A stretch of 64,000 bases of DNA, taken from positions 82,222 to 146,221 of the forward strand of contig MSJI02000914.1 of the NCBI GenBank assembly GCA_001931905.2, in the 5' to 3' direction. Shown piece by piece: positions 20,453 to 32,402 of the stretch. The notes under the pieces are model-generated. The model saw nothing but the letters and a program-made list of their open reading frames with translations, made no database searches and had not been told where the DNA came from. The translations under genes and the position numbers were made by a program. The stretch comes from Cladosporium sp. IMV 00045 (Eukaryota; Ascomycota; Dothideomycetes; Cladosporiales; Cladosporiaceae). Within the stretch, counting starts at the first letter, position 1, and each line of letters opens with the position of its first letter.

Positions 20453-22099
20453 GATGGGCGGCGGTGGTGTGTGAAGAATCCAATGGGTGAGTCTGAGAGG
20501 AATTAGGACCGGTGGTTTGGCCCTTCAATGGTTTGCGAGCAATTGGGTAGAGCGGAGAATCAAAGCTATGGGATGCTGTACACGCCAGACGTCGTCGGAA
20601 GTTCTCGTTTGAGGAGGTAAGCTGCCAAGTCCAGTGCCTGAGGCTGCAAGGTCATCAACTTCTCCCCGTCTTTACAGGCGAGAGCCGACAGCGCAGGGCA
20701 TCCAACCACCAACATCATGCGTGGTTTGAATTCCTGAGATAATCACAAATGAGATGCTCATTTGTGTTTGTCAGTATCGAACAGAAAAACTCACTTGACC
20801 TGGTGTGCTGGATCGAAGACCGTTGGAGCTTCTCGACACGATCGAACATTTCCCTTCTTCACAGCTCTACTGTACCTTACTCTTCCTGTGCCTGGAAGTT
20901 GGCGATGTCGAGATACATAATTGCAAGAAACTATAGAACTATGGATGGAGCATGTGTTACCTCCGTGTCTTGCCAGTATTTATTACATGTACTTTCAGAA
21001 ACTGGATGTGAGTTTTGGATGTGAGGGACATCATCTCAAAATCAGGCATGTCAAGAGCTCATCGAAGGCACTCACTCAATCAATGCCTGCACTTAAAGGA
21101 AACGGCAGATCTTCAACACTTCAAGCCTCACAGCCCAACAACCATGGCGTTCGAGAATAGGAGAGCTGTTGATGGCTGAATGTTGATGACCAGGAGCGAC
21201 GCAATCCATTCGACCTTTCTGAATCTCCGACATCGCGGACAGCCATACGCGAAACGCCTACCGAAATCGAGAAAATCAGATACACGTACTTCAAGTGATA
21301 GAAATGACAGCTCTTATCGTATGACACCATCCACTCTCGATCATTCGTACTAGCGGAGGGCGTGCCATCGAAGCCCCGCTCGTGCACTCCTAAAGTATGT
21401 AACTAATGTGATCGAGCCAAGTTTAAAGGTAGGTATAATAATAAGAAGTCTATCGTCTTTCCAAATATAGGTTCCCTAAAGGTAGGTGAAAGCGACAGCA
21501 GCAATAGAAAACAAAAAGGCAAAGCAATCTCGCAGCCCTTCTCTTTCGGAGAAAATAGAGTGAAGTAATTCAAGTAATAGTTCAAAGCAAGCGATCGATC
21601 AAGCAAGCGAGCAAGTAATAAAGTAAAAAGGGAAGTTCTTATTATAAAAACGCCTCCGCCGATAAACCCAACCCCCTCCCAATCATTGTAAGTAAGAACA
21701 CCAACCATCCCCCTCCTTGTCCCAAGAGTAAAAAGAACCGATCTAGAGAAGATACAACGCCGCGCTTGAGCGCATCAAGAAAGGCATATGCTTTTTTTGT
21801 TGAATGTTTTTCTCGCGAAAGGCAAAGAGTGGGGTTTCGTGAGCCTCTCTGGGAGGGAAGCGAGTGCGGGGCGCATTCTGCTTCGGCGCGGGGAGGTCTT
21901 TTTGCATTCGCTTTTTGCTTGTCGTAGCGAGTGGAATGGCAAGCAAGCAAGCGAGCTTAGCGAGTGATTGTCCGCGAAAGGCTGTCTGCGCGAGAGAGAC
22001 TAGCCTACGGGCAGCGCTACGTTTTCTCGGATTTTCCTTTTATCATTTTTCCGCCTTTTATTCTTGATCTAGAACATCAAAAGAAAACACAAAACTTTT
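20453..22099. other. Long intergenic with haplotype-specific segment
   Basis: Corresponds to 14314-16243, but 20689-21447 (about 760 bases) is unrelated to the copy-1 segment at the same place. One TACATGTA palindrome lies in it (20984-20991). No gene recognised. Confidence 0.6.
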
Positions 22100-23599
22100 C
22101 TACTCATCGGCACCGACGATGATCTTCTTTTCAGCCAGCTTGGCGGGAGCCACGCCGTTGCCGTTGCGGTTGCGGAAGAAAAGGACGTTCTTGTCCTCGC
22201 CGGTGGCGCCCTCGTTAGGCTCGACCCACTGGCACCAGCGGGCGCTCTTGTACATGGCCTTGAGGAAGCCGATGGGGCCGCCCTCGACGTCGGCGCGGTA
22301 GTGGCGGCCCATGACGGGCTTGATGGCCTCGGTGGCCTCGTCGGCGTGGTAGAAGGGGATGGTGGAGATGTAGTGGTGCAGGACGTGGGTCTCGATGATG
22401 CCGTGGAAGATCTGGCGGCCGATGAAGCCGAACTCGCGGTCGATGGTGGCGGCGGCGCCGCGGGCGAAGTTCCAGGTCTCACCGGTGTAGTGGGGGAGGG
22501 ACGGGTCGGTGTGCTGGAGGTAGGTGATGGCGACTGTTTTGTTGTTAGCTTACTGAATTCTAGCACTTCAATTCGAGGAGTGATCAAACTTACCAAGCCA
22601 GTGGTTGACCCAAAGGTAGGGGATCAGGTACCAAACAAGGAGGTTCTGGAAACCGTAGGTCTTGCCAACGAAACCGAGGACGGTAGCGGTGATACCAATG
22701 CCGAGGTCACTGAGAAGGATCAAGTGCTCGTCCTTGCGCTCGTAAAGAGGGCTGCTGGGGAGGAAGTGGTTGACGCTGCCGTCGCCGTTCTTGCGGCCAG
22801 CACCCTTGCCCTCGGTCTGCTTCTCGTGGTTGTTGTGGCCAGTGACGTTGTAGATGAGGTACATGGGCCAGCCGAAAAGCTGCTGGGCAATCATGTGGCC
22901 GGCAGTGTAGATCGGGGTCTCCTCCATGAGCTCGTGCATCTCGTGGAGCAACCAGCCAGTGCGGGAGGACTGCTCCTCACGAGTCCTGGGGACGAAGACC
23001 ATGTCGCGCTCCATGTTGCCGGTGGCCTTGTGGTGCTTGCCGTGGGAGATCTTCCAGGAAAAGTAGGGAACGAGAAGAGCAGAGTGGCAGATCCAGCCAA
23101 CGGTGTCGTTCAGAGTCTTGCTGGGAGAGAAAGACTGGTGGCCGCACTCGTGGGCAAGAACCCAGATACCGGTACCGACAAGACCCTGGACAACGGTGTA
23201 GCCAGCCCAGAGAGCGGCACGCAGACCGTAAGAGGGAATGTACTCAGGAGTGCAGAACTTGTTGAAGACGGTGAAAACCGCGGCCAGGATGGCAATGTCG
23301 CGGAAGACATAGTACAGGCCCATTGCGGCGGAACGCTCAAAGCAGTGCTTGGGTATGGCATCTCTTATGTCCTTGATGGTGTAGTCGGGAAGCTGGAATT
23401 CGTTGCCGTAGCCGTCAACGAACTTCCTGGGCTGCTGCTTCTGCTGGTAGTCATCCTCGGAAGCGAGAGATGAGAGGGAGGTGGAGGATGCAGAAGCAGT
23501 AGGCGAATCTGCGGGAGACGCGTTGACGGTCGAGGGGACAGAGTCGGTGGTGACGGTGCGCCGGGTGGACATCCTCGGCGGGAGAGCGGTGGTGCTCAT
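22100..23599 (-). CDS. Delta-12 (oleate to linoleate) fatty acid desaturase, complete
   Basis: Two exons, 23599-22594 and 22533-22100, joined in phase 1 across a 60-base intron (GTAAGT donor), give 479 aa. The three histidine boxes of membrane desaturases are present: HECGH (150-154), HGKHH (186-190) and HVLHH (about 385-389). Hydrophobic spans lie between and around them. NHWLVAITYLQHTDP at the exon junction and the C-terminal VEPNEG region are typical of fungal delta-12 enzymes (OdeA/FAD2 type). The enzyme acts in the ER membrane and introduces the second double bond into oleoyl chains, with electrons from cytochrome b5; this sets membrane fluidity. A truncated second allele lies at 16244-16492. 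Confidence 0.93.
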
Positions 23600-26500
23600 T
23601 TTGGCAGAGAGTTGATTGATGTTGTGGTAGGTGGTGGTACAGATCTCGGAGAGAAGGATGAGACGGGCAAATCAATCAAGAGAGGGTTGCCAAGTTGAAG
23701 AACGACCTCGGCGATTGGATTGAAGCTTGAGAAAGCTGTCCCTGTCGCAAACGAGACGGTTGGGGAGGGCGGAGGAAGGTGGGCGCTTGGCGGTTGAGGA
23801 GAAGGATGCTGGTTGCAGAAAGGGTGCAGCAAGCAGCGATTCCTTGCCTTGGAGAGAAGGAGGTGTGTCTGTCTTGGTAGACGAGGACGAAAGATGGGAG
23901 GAAGCGAGTGAAGGGAGGAGGAGTGGGAGAGGACGAAAAGGAACAGGAGCAAAAATATGAGAGATGAATGGACTGAGGCTTGTCGATGGCCCTCGGGGAG
24001 GAGTGGCGGCGAGAGGGAGGGCCAGCAGCAGCGAGCACCGCAGCAGAGACTAACCGACCGACCACTCTCACACTAACCAACAAGCACACACTACCGCAGA
24101 GGAAGGTAACTCACTCACACTAACCACCACCGGGGCGGTCAAAAGCTGCACCCTCGATTTTCTTCGGGCCAACGACGAGGCAGAGAGATTCCGAGCATCT
24201 GGCTAGCGTGGCCTCGACGTGCTCAGACCATTATGGGGATCTGTATACCCTGCCGTGCCTCTACGAATTACCTATCCATTGGCTCTTCTCACCTATTTCT
24301 TGTTCAAGTCTATCAACGGGAAAATTGATCATCGACGTCAAATTCTATCCAATTTGCCCCGTGCGTGTGCAATGCTCGTGAGAAGCGACGTGGACTTTTT
24401 TCTGTTGACGGAAATCCCAACCCACACACACAACACAACAGGGGAAAGGAAATGGGGGGAGAGGAGGGAGAATCGAGAAGGGATCTGCAGGGCTGCTTTT
24501 CATCAATTCTGTGCCGCCGCTGGTCCCTTACAGAGCCAATCTGTCTCTGTCTCTGCCGGTGCGCTGCGATCGTCTCGCTCTCACCCTCTCTCTCTAATCC
24601 AGACACCCGCGCCGATAATTGTAAACACACTTTTTGAACAAGTGTCGTCCTATTTAAATCGTTAGTCGTCTCGTCGTAGTAGGTTTCCAATTCCCACGCG
24701 AGCATGGTTAGTAGCAGATCCAGACGACAGAAGAACAAGACCGGTCCTTCCTGCATCTCCACTCAAATTATTCCCAGCCAAGGCGAGATCGTCCCTGTTC
24801 GTTTGCCCATTATTCCTGTCCCTCTCTCTGTCTCTCTCCTGTCTGTTCCTGTCCCTGTAGATTTCGACTTTCGCCCGCCCGCACAAACGCCGCCGCCCGG
24901 CTCAACAAGAGTCGGAAGCCTCACCGCCCCACCACTTTTCTCTCTCCCACTCGAGGTATTGCTCCTCGCCGCTCTCCGATCGCCTTTCATCCGTCTTGCG
25001 CGCCCAGAGAAAATGGGCAAAAGTCTTAGCGTCGCTGGTCTGTTGTTTTAGCACACTATTACTGCCCCTGCTTCCACTCCCCTTCCAGAGCATTCCTCTT
25101 CCCCGGTTTGTGGTGCGTGCGTGCGTTGTCTGTCAAAAAACTAGTTGGGGCCAGCTGTTGTGTGTTTTCCTGTATGTCTCGCCCGCCATGCAGGGTTTGA
25201 GACAGACAGATAGACATGATAGAATGGCGCGGTTGCGTGGCCCGGAGATAGTGTCAGTCCAGTCTTCCTCGCAGAAATGAGAAATGTGGCAGGATTAAAC
25301 TTTCTCCCTTTGCCATGCTATATGATCGTCAACAGGAAAAGCAAACGCTGTTGAGCCCAGCTGCATGATTATACCTAGGCGGTCATAGCCCGCCCATGTG
25401 CTTTGCATGTGCCTTTCTAGGAGCCACAAGCCTCGTCGGCACTGGTTAAGGCTGGGAGGGGTATGCCCGCGTTCTCACGCTGTGGAACGTTGTCGAATAT
25501 GGTGCCTGGTGTATACACAATGCTGTGCTACACCACCACAAGCCTACCTCGGCATTTCACTGCATCGTAGTACAGAGGACGACTCACGTCCACGACAACA
25601 CAAACGTGGCAAAACCCACATCTCGGTTCAGACAGAGCCAAAACAGATCATAACATGTGAACCGCCTACCACGTAGCTCTCGATATCAATCGCCAGCGCC
25701 GACAGACATTCATGGCGCAATCTGCACGATCGATTGGTCAAGTGGCGCTGAGCCTCCCTTCTCATTCTCGTCCAGAATCGTGATATCACGCGGAGCAGAA
25801 AACAGGCACGCTGCACGCAGGATGCTGAGAAGAGGGAGACAAGAGGAGAGGAGTGGTCGGTCGATCTCAAAAGCTGATACCTTACTGTATCATGCTTTGA
25901 CATGTGAAAAGAAAATCGACCAGGATGTCCCAAGAGCAGCGTGGTCTTCTGACGTGATGTGTGTGTGGTGTGTTGGGTGTTGATCCCTTCACATGCTCAC
26001 TGACACCCGGGTTCGGGTATTGAGTCTTCAGACGATCTGATTGTCTCCCTTTCGAGTTCCCTGCCCCCGAATCCTGGTTCTCAACTACGTCGTCCCTTGC
26101 AAGCATCCCACGACGCAGGCGTAAGGCTTAGCAGCGCAGCGTCTGGGCGATGCATGTAGACGAGGGAGAGAGCAAGCGATCTCGAGGGCAAGAAACCCCT
26201 CGTGCCAATCTATGCCTTTCTCCCAGTGAGGAAAGCCGAGAATGGAGCCGATGAGGCATGAGGAGGCAGAGGAGCTTAGGAAGCTCTCCTTTGCTGGCGA
26301 GGCAAGCGAGCGAGCAAGCGAGCATGTGAAGATGGCGCCACATCATCATGCCTTTTTCCTAGGAGGGATGTTATCAGACTTACCCTCGATAAGATCTCGG
26401 GAATAGCAACGAAGTGCCATGCAGCTCGAGAATAATCGGGTGAGATGATGAGGTTGGTTTTGAGCTGCGGTTACTTCCAAATCAAGCATGCTCCTGCTGT

Positions 26501-26963
26501 CACTCCTAGTAGTAAGCCGTCGAGATTTGTATGTACATGTTGGTCTGTACATGTACGTGAGAGGCAATGCTTCTTACGTGAGGTTTCATGTCGGTGTCCT
26601 ATGGATTGGGTTGACCTTGGAAAGGGCAGAGGTCAGGTTCTTCGGCTAATATAGCATTCAGGACGAGCGAGACGGGGTTCGGCGATACCGTCCATTCAGG
26701 TTGTCTTCTACATGTATCCACTGGTTAAGGGTTATTTTGGCAACTTCACTTCCATGCTTCCTCTTACTCTCATCATTGCTCTTATGATGTCTTTGTTTTT
26801 CTTTTCGCGACAGCTCCCGTTGAATTCGCTGCTACTATTTGCTAGTATTTACTACTACTAGTATGCACAAACCACCCGATGCAATTCATGTTGAAATAAT
26901 CATTAATCGTATAACCTCCAACCCTCATCCATCTGCTTCCATACCAATACCGACATCTCCCCT
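23600..26963. other. 3.4-kb gene-free region upstream of the desaturase
   Basis: Unusually long for this gene-dense window. It contains several pyrimidine-rich tracts (about 24530-24600 and 24780-24960) and two TACATGTA palindromes (26548-26555, 26709-26716). Open frames are low-complexity and show no domain. It may hold a large promoter or an unrecognised non-coding transcript; I cannot support a gene. Confidence 0.55.
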
Positions 26964-28157
26964 CTAAGCCCTATCAGGCCAAAGGTCCTTAGCGACCTCC
27001 TTAACAAGCCTCAGCTTAGCGAACATCTTCTCCTCCGTCATACCCTCGGCACCAACAGCGACACTGGCAAAACCGCACTGCGGGCTGATACCGATGTTCT
27101 CCATGGCCTCCTGCACGCTCCTGCCCTGGCCGTCGGCGATGATCTTGGCCGCCTCGAGCACCTTGGCCTTGATGGCCTCCTTGTCCTCGAGCGCGGGGTC
27201 CTTGGTGGTCACGACGCCGAGCACGACGTTCTTGTGCGTCGGCAGGAAGCGCAGGGGCTCGAAGCCGCCGCTGCGCGGGTTGTCGTACTCCAGGTAGAAG
27301 GTGTCGTAGTTGAGGGTCTTGAAGAAGCGCTCCGCGATCTTCTCGTACGAGCCCTCGCTGAAGTGCATGCTCTTGCTGAAGTTGCCGCGGCAGATGTGCA
27401 GGCCGACGTGCAGGTCGTCGGGGCGCCCGACGAGCGTGTCGTTGTGCGCTTGCAGGTACATGTCGAAGAGCTTGTCGGGGTCCTCGCCGTCGGATTTGAG
27501 GCCCGCGAGCATGTCGTCGCTGCAGAAGTAGGCGAGGGTGGGGTCGTCAATTTGGATGTTGCGGAGGCCGTCGTCGTACAGAGTCTTGAACTCCTGGCGG
27601 TAGGCGGAGGCAAGGTCGGCGAAGAAGTCGGCGTCGTTGCTGTAGGCCTCCTTGCTGTAGCACTTGCCGGGGGCGAGGCGGAGGTGGAAATAGCAGGGCG
27701 GGGGCATGGTGAACTTGCACTCGCCGACCTTGTCGGCGGGCACGGTGCTCTTGAGCTGGCGCCAGTTCTCGAGGTACGGGCTCTGGTTGTACTTGATCTT
27801 GCCCTCGCACACGACGGCCATGGGGTAGTTCTTGCCGGCCTTCTTGAGGGCGGCGATGGGCGGGGCGCTCAGGCGGGCGAGGTCCCAGGGAACGTTCTCA
27901 ATCTCGCGCATGCCCTCGAGCTTCTCCATGAAACCAGAAAAGTAGTACTTGCGGTCGAACTCGCCATTGCTGATGGCGCGGATGTCATTGTCCAGCTGCT
28001 TCTTGACGATGTCGGAGATGGCGGCGGTCTGAGTCTTCTTGAGCTCTTCCTGGCTGATCTCGCCCTTGGAGGCCTTGTCCTGGGCGGTCGAGACGGAGTC
28101 GGGGCGGATGAGGGAACCGATGTGGTCGGCGTGGAAGGGGAGCTTGGTGACAGGCAT
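26964..28157 (-). CDS. MetE-like (cobalamin-independent methionine synthase family) methyltransferase
   Basis: Single exon, 397 aa. The protein opens with LPFHADHIGSLIRP and contains the C-terminal-domain hallmarks of cobalamin-independent methionine synthase: HICRGN, YLEYD and SPQCGFAS, whose His, Cys, Glu and Cys would bind the catalytic zinc. It is about half the length of true MetE/Met6 (around 765 aa) because the N-terminal folate domain is absent. It therefore resembles the short YxjG/YxjH-type proteins found in bacteria and fungi. A role in methyl transfer to a thiol is inferred from the family; the methyl donor and thiol substrate are not known. Its neighbours are unrelated. Confidence 0.85.
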   Translation of the reverse strand: MPVTKLPFHADHIGSLIRPDSVSTAQDKASKGEISQEELKKTQTAAISDIVKKQLDNDIRAISNGEFDRKYYFSGFMEKLEGMREIENVPWDLARLSAPPIAALKKAGKNYPMAVVCEGKIKYNQSPYLENWRQLKSTVPADKVGECKFTMPPPCYFHLRLAPGKCYSKEAYSNDADFFADLASAYRQEFKTLYDDGLRNIQIDDPTLAYFCSDDMLAGLKSDGEDPDKLFDMYLQAHNDTLVGRPDDLHVGLHICRGNFSKSMHFSEGSYEKIAERFFKTLNYDTFYLEYDNPRSGGFEPLRFLPTHKNVVLGVVTTKDPALEDKEAIKAKVLEAAKIIADGQGRSVQEAMENIGISPQCGFASVAVGAEGMTEEKMFAKLRLVKEVAKDLWPDRA

Positions 28158-30224
28158 TGTTGCGGTGATGTAAATAGAGTGATGAATGTATATGGGAAAG
28201 GTAAGAAAAAGGCAGGGCCTTGGGGTATATGTCCTTCTCGAGACGAGAGAAAAGATAGAGTCAAGTCTCTTGATCGAAAAGGTTTTGGGAGAAAGGAAAG
28301 AATGGATGGTCCGTTTACCCTCTCTACCCGTGTCGATTACATTATTCGACAGTCATACTCGGCGCCGCGGTCTAGTTTCTCTTCTGCTTCGCAACCGGCC
28401 GTCGCGTAGAGCCCACGAGCGAGGATTGACAGGCGAAATCGCGGCATGTTTGCGATTTTCGAACTGCCGTCCTCAGTTGACAAGTGGGACCTTGCCTCTC
28501 AGCCCCTCCGGCAGGTAGAAAAAGCCCGCCAGATGCGCTTCCAAAGGCGAGAAAGCGAGAAACGTTCGCCAGCGAAGCGGGGTGCTTCACCTGCCGACCA
28601 CCAAGAGATCCGCACCAGGGCCCTTAGCGTTTGCTAGTACGGTGTCCGGCAAGTGGGCATGTGGCCAGGCATACCGTTAGGGGTCGCTTTTGGGCATTCA
28701 TCATTCAGTCAAAAAGTCGTGATTCCGATGTACGGCGATAGGGCTTTTGTCGGCTAGTATGGGAAGTTCGAATTTTCCGCTCATGGTGAAAATGGTTGAA
28801 GTTGTGAGAAACTGTGTGGCGCAGATGCAGGCTCAAGTGCCGCAAAGTATAGAGTTTCCTCAAACCGCGTGAGACCACTGAGATCGGCGGATGCAGGAAA
28901 GCAACTTGAAAGCATGATTTCGCCTCCAACAAGGCAGGTGGAAATAGGGCAGATACACAGGCCTATACAAAGCATCAAACCGCCCGTGCGCACCGTTGCA
29001 GCATTGCTTACCAAATGGCTGATGTAAAAGCTTTCATTCGATACTTGCACTTCACAAATCTCGTGCGCAAGTATCGTTGTACACGGATGTAATGAGACCT
29101 CCCTTCTGATGTCTACATCTGCTTTCACAGCCCTGCTGTGGGGTTGGAAGATGATAATGGCGAGACCCCCAGGCTGTGGCCTGAGTGTCTCAAACATCCC
29201 ATGAGAGGAGTGCTACTGGGTAGATATTACATCTACGGGAATAACTATATTGATATACCATATGTTCCAGCATCTCCGTAGCAATCGTACTAATACGGTC
29301 TGGCCTAGAATATCAAGCAAGACGTCGTGTCATTGAGAAACTGAGAAGGCTAATGACATGGTGTCTCCGTCACCCTTGTGGTGGTACCATTAGGCTTGGG
29401 GTATCGTATTGACTGTTTGAGGTCTGACAAGCGGACAATTTAAACATTATATATAACCATCGAAGAATGGTAAGAAAGAGTTTGGTCAAAACTAGTCAGA
29501 TTTAATGTTAGAATGCTACCCAAGACGAGACATGATATTGACCATCTCTACGTCAAGTCAGAAGGCATGTATATTCCGTGACATTCGGGGAGACTTTGTT
29601 GCAATATCGCAGTTAAAAATGCAAAGCACTAGTCTGCGAAAAAGCCGAGGGGACAAGGTCAAACACTCCAACTCTAAGATAAATGCTTATATGCAAGTAT
29701 CATCAGCTCTATGGTTAACTACATACTAAGCCGCCCTAGAGAGGCTCGAGGAATCAGCTGAGTATCTCATCAATTGGACAGACACCCCGTAGTGGTACCC
29801 TCAATTCCAGATTTACGTACTCGTACTGACACCTTTGAGAGAAGCTCGTATGCAATCTTTGAATTGACAAGGTACTAAATCAAACACACCTCAAAGACTT
29901 AGATAAGCGCAGCACTTCAACAAAGTAAGGCACGAACAAAAGCACACGATCGAACATCACCATAGCACAAACACACATGTGGAGAACACAATCCGTTCAA
30001 ATGTATAACAGTTGCAATTCTAGGCAGTGCATAGTCGCACTAGCACAACAACAAGAGTAGTAGTCTACAGCGTATAGCCGGACGAGGAGTAATTTCAGCC
30101 GCAAAGTGTATCCTCCTTATTGAACGCACCCCAATCCCAATTCCCATTGAACCATCAGAAATTCCAACGATTGCCCAGTAGCAAGAAAGGATCAGAATGC
30201 GGGAGATATGAGAAGGGGGGAGTA
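28158..30224. other. 2.1-kb intergenic, nothing recognised
   Basis: Upstream of the MetE-like gene and downstream of the coiled-coil gene. The 29200-29900 part looks richer in A and T than the flanks. The longest open frame (28781-29197 minus) has no recognisable domain. No transposon ends or RNA gene found. Confidence 0.5.
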
Positions 30225-30863
30225 TTACCTCATGGTGTTCTCGCGGACGAGACGCGCGCGAAGCTGGGCGACCTCGGTCTGCAGGGCGACGTTCTGGCGC
30301 TGAAGGCTCTTAACCTCCTGCTCGAGCGCGACCCTCTCGCGAAGCTGGGCGCGAAGGTCGAGGACGGTGTCGCGGAGGCGGTCGTTCACGATGAGCGCGT
30401 TGTTGATGGAGAGGGCCGGGTCGGCAGTGGTCGCGGCGATCGGGACCGGGTTGACGCCAGCCTGGCGCTGCTGGTGAAGGAAGTACTGCTGGCGCTGATG
30501 CTCGTGAAGGCCACGGAGCTGCTCGTTGAGGAAACCGACCTCGAGGTGGAGGGTGTGGACTTCCTCGTGGAGGTGGCCGGTGTAGGCGGTGGAGTCCTCG
30601 AACTCATCAGTGAGCTCGGCGTTGGTGTGAGAGAGCTCGCCGATGGTGGTAGAGAGAGCGGCGTTGGTCTCCGTGAGCTCCTGGAGCTGGTCCTCGAGGC
30701 TACCAGCGCGCTCGTTGGCGCGGGTGAGAGAGGCGGCGACCGTTTCGAGCTGGTCTCCGCGCTCATTGGCAGCGGCGAGCTGCTGCTGGAGGTACTCAAT
30801 GGTGAGGTTGATCTCACGGGCAATAGTGGCCGGGGCAATCTGCGGGAACTCGTCGCGAGACAT
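30225..30863 (-). CDS. Coiled-coil protein of unknown function
   Basis: Single exon, 212 aa from the ATG at 30863, which is preferred because the in-frame sequence above it is low-complexity leader. Nearly the whole protein is built of heptad-like leucine-rich stretches with many Gln and Glu (INLTIEYLQQQLAA, SLEDQLQELTETNAAL, EVKSLQRQNVALQTEVAQL), with a short break around residues 130-155. There is no signal peptide or membrane span. This suggests a rod-shaped oligomer, but I recognise no family. A TATA box lies about 180 bases upstream. Confidence 0.7.
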   Translation of the reverse strand: MSRDEFPQIAPATIAREINLTIEYLQQQLAAANERGDQLETVAASLTRANERAGSLEDQLQELTETNAALSTTIGELSHTNAELTDEFEDSTAYTGHLHEEVHTLHLEVGFLNEQLRGLHEHQRQQYFLHQQRQAGVNPVPIAATTADPALSINNALIVNDRLRDTVLDLRAQLRERVALEQEVKSLQRQNVALQTEVAQLRARLVRENTMR

Positions 30864-31041
30864 GTTGATGGTGATGTTTGGTAGGTAGAGGATTGTAGTG
30901 ATTGTAGGGTTGTTTGTGAGAGATGTATGAGTGTGCAAGAGGTTGTTGGAGGATGTTTGCTCGAAAGTGTGAGTGAGTTTGGAGTTGAAAGGAAGAGGTG
31001 GAGAGAGAAAGCCGGCAGAACTGAAGGGCGGAGCGAGGGGG

Positions 31042-31047
31042 TTTATA
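31042..31047 (-). promoter_or_regulatory. TATA box of the coiled-coil gene
   Basis: TATAAA on the minus strand (in GCATATAAAC), about 180 bases upstream of the start codon at 30863 and followed by a GC-rich stretch. The position suits a TATA-dependent promoter with a long 5' UTR. Confidence 0.5.
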
Positions 31048-31275
31048 TGCATGAGCGGAGCTGCTCTCTCGTCCTACAGCATGCATATGAAGTGAGCTGC
31101 GAGATGAAGCTGGCGTCATACACAAGAGGCATGTGAGCGCGCATTCGTTGAGATGAGCGCATGTGAAGGGAGAACTGGAGTGAGTCGCTTGAGCTGTGAT
31201 TGCACGAGATGTACAGAAGGGGAAGAATAGGCCGCTGACTACACAATCTAAGTGAGGCTATTGGCTCTCCGGTCT

Positions 31276-31910
31276 TCACAAGGCAAGGTTGTAAGTGTAG
31301 TCGTCCTCCATATTCTGGCTCACCCAGAGGATCACAGAGCTGTGATTAGTTAGCAACGGTGACACGTGCATGACGAGAAGAAGCGTTTGAACGAACCTCA
31401 ACATGACCAATCCATTGGCGACAACATTGGAGACACCCATCCAAGCCGACGGCCAGCTAGCATCCGCCACCACGTACTTCAATACCAACACGCAAACACC
31501 ACCTGCAAGTCCACCAGCCATAGCCGCGAAACCCATGAACAGCACTACCCTGGCCTTCCACGCCACTCCATCACCACTGTAGCTGAATCCATCACCCGCG
31601 AGGCGCGTCTTGTCTATGCTGTTGATCACGAGCATGCCGAGTGCGGAAAAGATGCCGGGGATCCAATCGACGAAGGTGAAGTGAAATGAGGAGCCGTTCA
31701 GCGGGGACTTGGAGAAGCTAGCGGCATCGATCAGAATGAAGAGCGCGATTGAGAACTGTTTCACATGTGCTCGTCAGTGAGTGAAGCGCTTCATTTGAGT
31801 GAGGTGATGTTGCCTACGAGTCCGCCTGCGAGGTAGACGCCTGCTGTGCGCGTGTTGGCGCTGTTGAGCCATTGCGGCTTGGGGAAGCGAAAGAGGCGTT
31901 CGGACTCCAT
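31276..31910 (-). CDS. VPS68: Vps68 (TMEM50/UPF0220 family) endosomal membrane protein
   Basis: Three exons, 31910-31818, 31755-31397 and 31339-31276 (phases 0 and 2), give 171 aa. The first exon supplies the conserved N-terminus (RFPKPQWLNSANTRTAGVYLAGGL), the second carries FVDWIPGIFSALGMLVINS and KARVVLFMGF, and the last gives SSVILWVSQNMEDDYTYNL. Four membrane spans are evident. In yeast Vps68 forms a complex with Vps55 that acts with ESCRT in endosome-to-vacuole sorting; VPS55 lies 9 kb away at 40936-41533. The splice choice for the last intron (GTTCGT to CACAG) is supported by restoration of the family motif across it. The gene is divergent from the hydrolase gene. Confidence 0.9.
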
Positions 31911-32402
31911 TGTTGGTCGCGTTGGTGTATTTTATTCAGAGATGCAGTTGAGAGATCAGATACTGTCAATATCACTGTCGCGTGAGGTGAGGTTGTGCTG
32001 CCTTGATCGGAGAGCTTCAAGTGAGGCTGGAGCTTGGTCTCTGAGGCTCTGCGGCTCCAACCGTTGCCCACATGAACCAGCGCAAGGGAAGTGACGTATG
32101 CCAGTGACCCAGCAGCACAATCACATGCAAATCGCAAAGGAATGTTGCAAGCAAAAGCCAATGCTTTCAGTCGAGGAATACTGTGATTTCCACGAAGACT
32201 GAGCCAGTAGTATCGTGATACTACAATGCCTGAACATATTAACGGCCGTAAGTGTAGATATTGGTTTATCACGCCTCGGCATCGTCGGCGGAACTTCCAA
32301 TTCAAACTTTCCAGCGTTTCTTTTCCAAACGTACATGTAGCTGACATCCCTTCAACCTCGCCACCCCGTCTCATCTCTCAATCCCCCCTCCATTCCGCCA
32401 TC
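31911..32402. promoter_or_regulatory. Shared promoter region of VPS68 and the hydrolase gene
   Basis: 492 bases between two divergent start codons. It contains one TACATGTA palindrome (32332-32339) about 65 bases before the hydrolase start codon. No other feature recognised. Confidence 0.55.

Larger units (their letters stand above)
16513..22348. repeat. Duplicated block B, copy 2
   Basis: Collinear with 10352-16492. It begins in the poly-A tract where block A copy 1 (1-2772) ends, so those two pieces abut naturally. It runs on past the copy-1 break into the complete desaturase. Confidence 0.95.

Noticed and set aside
22301..23473. 390-codon open frame antisense to the desaturase, and a similar one (27234-28409) antisense to the MetE-like gene
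   Set aside because: The opposite strand encodes unmistakable enzymes with catalytic motifs; the antisense frames are low-complexity shadows.
28781..29197. 138-codon open frame upstream of the MetE-like gene
   Set aside because: No domain, no supported splice partner and no second copy to show conservation.
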